Of a DNA stretch of 64,000 nucleotides, positions 62,066 through 64,000 are shown one piece after another. Each line of letters starts with the position of its first letter. Positions within the stretch are counted from its first letter, which is position 1. The position numbers and the translations under genes are program-made. This DNA is from an uncultured Aquimarina sp. (GTDB lineage Bacteria; Bacteroidota; Bacteroidia; Flavobacteriales; Flavobacteriaceae), in assembly GCA_947498815.1 (NCBI GenBank), contig CANMLU010000010.1, positions 110,868 through 174,867 of the forward strand, written 5' to 3'. Below the pieces are notes generated by a model. That model searched no databases and was not told the origin of the DNA. It was given only the letters and a program-made list of their open reading frames with translations.

Positions 62066-63150
62066 AGATTCTTCAAATAACAAATAGTCTGCATACAGGT
62101 GGTGCCGAAAAATTACTCATTGAGTCTGTACCTTTGGCTAATGCCAAAAATATAGAAATGGATATAGCTCTGCTAAGCGGAGTTAAAACTCCTTTTTTGA
62201 ACAAAATTCTGAAATTGGACTGTTGTAAAGTGTTCTTTCTGGGAAAAGACAATGTATATAACCCTTTTCTGGTTTTCAAAATAATTCCTTTGCTGCGAAA
62301 ATATGATTTAATTCATGTGCATCTTTTTCCTTCTTTGTATTGGGTCGCCTTTGCAAAAATGATTAGCTTTTCCCGAACAAAGCTAGTATATACAGAGCAT
62401 AGTACTTCAAACAGAAGAAGAAGTAGTTTACTTTTTAAAATACTAGACAAGTTTATATATGCTCGTTACGCAAAGATTATCACAATTGCACCCGAAGTTG
62501 ATGATAATATTAAGAAGCATCTTAATACCAAGAAAGATACATTTTATCTTATTCAAAATGGTATAAATCTAAAAGCAATTGAAGATGAAGAAAGGATTTC
62601 AAAATCAGATCTAATTCCAAACATAGGAAATACTACTACTATTGTCTTACAAGTTGCTTCTTTCAGGTATCCGAAAGATCAAAAGACGGTTATAAAATCT
62701 TTAAAACTTCTTGATGACAATATTATCTTGGCTCTAGTGGGAGATGGTCCGTTGAAACAAGAATGTGAAGATTTGGTCACTGAATTAGAACTTACCGATA
62801 GAGTTTTCTTTCTCGGTATAAGAATGGATGTTATTAGCGTGTTGAAGTCTGTAGATATAGTTGTATTATCGTCTCATCATGAAGGACTTTCATTATCTTC
62901 TATTGAAGGTATGGCTTCTGGAAAACCATTTATAGCCTCCGATGTTCCTGGCCTTGGAGATGTGGTTAGAGGTGCGGGGAAATTGTTTCCCAAAAATGAT
63001 GAGACAACTCTAGCCAATGAAATAAAAAAGTTGGTTAGTGATGAAACGTATTATAATGAAACTGTTAATAATTGCCTTCAAAGAGCAAGTCAATATGATA
63101 TTAACCATACTATCAATAAGCAAATAACTTTATATAAATCTTTATTGTAA
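62062..63150 (+). CDS. GT4-family glycosyltransferase
   Basis: A 362-residue GT-B transferase. Seen: ITNSLHTGGAEKLLIESVPLAN at the start, YTEHSTSNRRR, VLQVASFRYPKDQKTVI and SSHHEGLSLSSIEGMASGKPFIASDVPG. The pattern TEHSTSNRRR is found in capsule glycosyltransferases of the WbnE/Cap1E kind. It overlaps the GT2 gene by four bp and is two bp before the deacetylase gene. Confidence 0.87.
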   Translation: MKILQITNSLHTGGAEKLLIESVPLANAKNIEMDIALLSGVKTPFLNKILKLDCCKVFFLGKDNVYNPFLVFKIIPLLRKYDLIHVHLFPSLYWVAFAKMISFSRTKLVYTEHSTSNRRRSSLLFKILDKFIYARYAKIITIAPEVDDNIKKHLNTKKDTFYLIQNGINLKAIEDEERISKSDLIPNIGNTTTIVLQVASFRYPKDQKTVIKSLKLLDDNIILALVGDGPLKQECEDLVTELELTDRVFFLGIRMDVISVLKSVDIVVLSSHHEGLSLSSIEGMASGKPFIASDVPGLGDVVRGAGKLFPKNDETTLANEIKKLVSDETYYNETVNNCLQRASQYDINHTINKQITLYKSLL

Positions 63151-63151
63151 A

Positions 63152-63877
63152 ATGAAATATTTAATACGATTAGATGATGCGTGCGAAACAATGGATCTTA
63201 ATAAATGGCTTAGGATTGAAGCGTTATTCTTTAAATATGATATAAAACCACTCATAGCGGTAATCCCAAATAATGAAGATGAAAGTCAAAAAATTGATGA
63301 ATTCAATCATGACTTTTGGCCTTGGATAGATAGTTTAGAAAAGAAGGGTTGGGAAATTGGACTACACGGCAATAATCATGTCTATCAAACAGAAGAAGGA
63401 GGTATAAATCCTATACATAAGCGTTCTGAATTTGCGGGTTTACCTTTATCCGAACAGAAAAATAAGATAAGTAAAGGATTTTCTAAGTTAAAAGAAAAAG
63501 GCTTGAATCCCCGTATTTTTGTGGCTCCAAGCCATACTTTTGATTTGAATACCATTAATGCATTGCAATCCGAGAGTACGATTAGAATAATATCGGATAC
63601 GATTGCTTTTGTTCCTTATAAAAAGTATAATTTTACTTTTATCCCGCAACAATTGGGAGCTGTGAGAAATGTACCTTTATTTGGTGTATTTACGTTTTGT
63701 TATCACCCTAATACAATGAATGATGAAGCTTTTGCTAATTTGGAAGAATTCCTAAAGGAGAAGAAAGAAATGTTCATTAGCTTTAATGATCTTGATTTGG
63801 ATAATGTAAAAAGGAAATCAATCTTTGATAGACTATTTTCTTTCTCATATTTTCAATTTAGAAAGATATTTAGATAA
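63152..63877 (+). CDS. Polysaccharide deacetylase (DUF2334-like)
   Basis: A 241-residue NodB-homology enzyme. Seen: the metal-site opening RLDDACETMD (residues 6-15), GLHGNNHVYQ (the H-x3-H pair), and FVAPSHTFD and FNDLDLDNV. These motifs fit the DUF2334 branch of carbohydrate deacetylases. It is the last gene of the locus and may trim N-acetyl groups of the repeat unit. No signal peptide, so it is cytosolic or acts on a lipid-linked precursor. Confidence 0.83.
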   Translation: MKYLIRLDDACETMDLNKWLRIEALFFKYDIKPLIAVIPNNEDESQKIDEFNHDFWPWIDSLEKKGWEIGLHGNNHVYQTEEGGINPIHKRSEFAGLPLSEQKNKISKGFSKLKEKGLNPRIFVAPSHTFDLNTINALQSESTIRIISDTIAFVPYKKYNFTFIPQQLGAVRNVPLFGVFTFCYHPNTMNDEAFANLEEFLKEKKEMFISFNDLDLDNVKRKSIFDRLFSFSYFQFRKIFR

Positions 63878-63880
63878 ATA

Positions 63881-63915
63881 AAAAAGCCTTCTCTTTCTTT
63901 AGAGAAGGCTTTTTT
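63881..63915 (+). terminator. Intrinsic terminator of the polysaccharide locus
   Basis: AAAAAGCCTTCTCT (63881-63894) pairs with AGAGAAGGCTTTTTT (63901-63915) around a TTCTTT loop, with a T run inside the right arm. It ends transcription just after the deacetylase gene and 13 bp before the IS end. Confidence 0.93.
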
Positions 63916-63928
63916 ATTTTATATGTCT

Positions 63929-64000
63929 TGTCCTGAAATAAGTTGACACAAATCAGACTTATTTATGGAACATTCAAAAAATTCAAGGAATAAGCGTACT
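63929..64000 (+). mobile_element. Left end of an insertion sequence (IS3-type suspected)
   Basis: TGTCCTGAAATAAGTTGACA at 63929-63948 has the TG start and look of IS3-group ends of Bacteroidota (by recollection). A short leader follows and then an ORF. The other end is outside the window, so the inverted partner and target duplication cannot be checked. Confidence 0.6.
63965..64000 (+). CDS. Transposase N-terminus (runs off the window)
   Basis: An ATG at 63965 opens a frame with 12 codons before the edge (MEHSKNSRNKRT). A basic N-terminus of this type fits an IS3-family OrfA helix-turn-helix protein. The call depends on the adjacent IS end and is moderate. Confidence 0.45.
   Translation, partial: MEHSKNSRNKRT

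Overview
The window looks like chromosomal DNA of a marine member of the Flavobacteriaceae (Bacteroidota), perhaps close to Aquimarina; the genus is inference. The grounds are the low G+C content, A/T-rich leaders with little Shine-Dalgarno signal, several TAnnTTTG-type -7 boxes, family members typical of the phylum (DUF2911, PorT-like barrel, DUF1835, MutS2 without a Smr domain, IPNS-like dioxygenase, fused E1 dehydrogenase), and dispersed 'TCACATTGAGCGGAGTCGAAATG'-class intergenic repeats. No rRNA, tRNA, CRISPR array or prophage was seen.

Layout. 1-6.2 kb is an accessory region on the minus strand: the start of a beta-helix lipoprotein gene cut by the window edge, a patatin-like phospholipase, a YaaC-like protein, a SLATT-type two-helix membrane protein and a PAS sensor histidine kinase. 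6.4-18.7 kb is a plus-strand catabolic cluster behind a Crp/Fnr-type regulator: two acyl-CoA dehydrogenases, an aminoglycoside-phosphotransferase-fold kinase, three SDR dehydrogenases, two medium-chain reductases, a MaoC hydratase, a transglutaminase-fold protein, a DUF1330 protein and an alpha/beta hydrolase. The ACAD plus APH-kinase plus SDR combination resembles bacterial levulinate (lva) and human ACAD10/11 4-hydroxyacyl-CoA catabolism. 19.2-19.94 kb is a long, highly structured intergenic region with a 32-codon ORF and a terminator. 19.9-26.9 kb is a complete histidine-utilisation operon (hutH-hutI-hutU-hutG) with a divergent LysR regulator and a palindrome between them.

27-36 kb holds housekeeping and stress genes: a PorT-like barrel, an SnoaL-like protein, a photolyase-SDR-SRPBCC operon with an operator-like inverted repeat, an aquaporin, a DUF2911 protein, a membrane protein/XRE pair with a tandem operator, and a Gfo/Idh/MocA oxidoreductase. 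35.2-39.6 kb is a secreted PIG-L deacetylase with a sodium:solute symporter and a 36-residue membrane peptide between them. 39.7-49.7 kb has divergent mutS2 and ung, two short membrane proteins, a cytosolic substrate-binding-like protein, a nucleoside phosphorylase, DUF1835, SUI1/YciH, an IPNS-like dioxygenase and a fused 2-oxoacid dehydrogenase E1.

50-63.9 kb is a plus-strand surface-polysaccharide locus: UDP-HexNAc 4-epimerase, UDP-HexNAc dehydrogenase (together predicted to make a UDP-GalNAcA-type donor), Wzx-like flippase, seven glycosyltransferases, a hexapeptide acyltransferase, an EpsG/Wzy-like polymerase and a polysaccharide deacetylase. It closes with a strong terminator, followed directly by the left end of an apparent insertion sequence that runs off the window.

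The strongest leads are the SLATT/YaaC(/patatin) block as a possible uncharacterised defence unit, the 4-hydroxyacyl-CoA-type catabolic cluster, the structured intergenic region at 19.2-19.9 kb, and several short membrane proteins and operator palindromes that routine annotation would miss.
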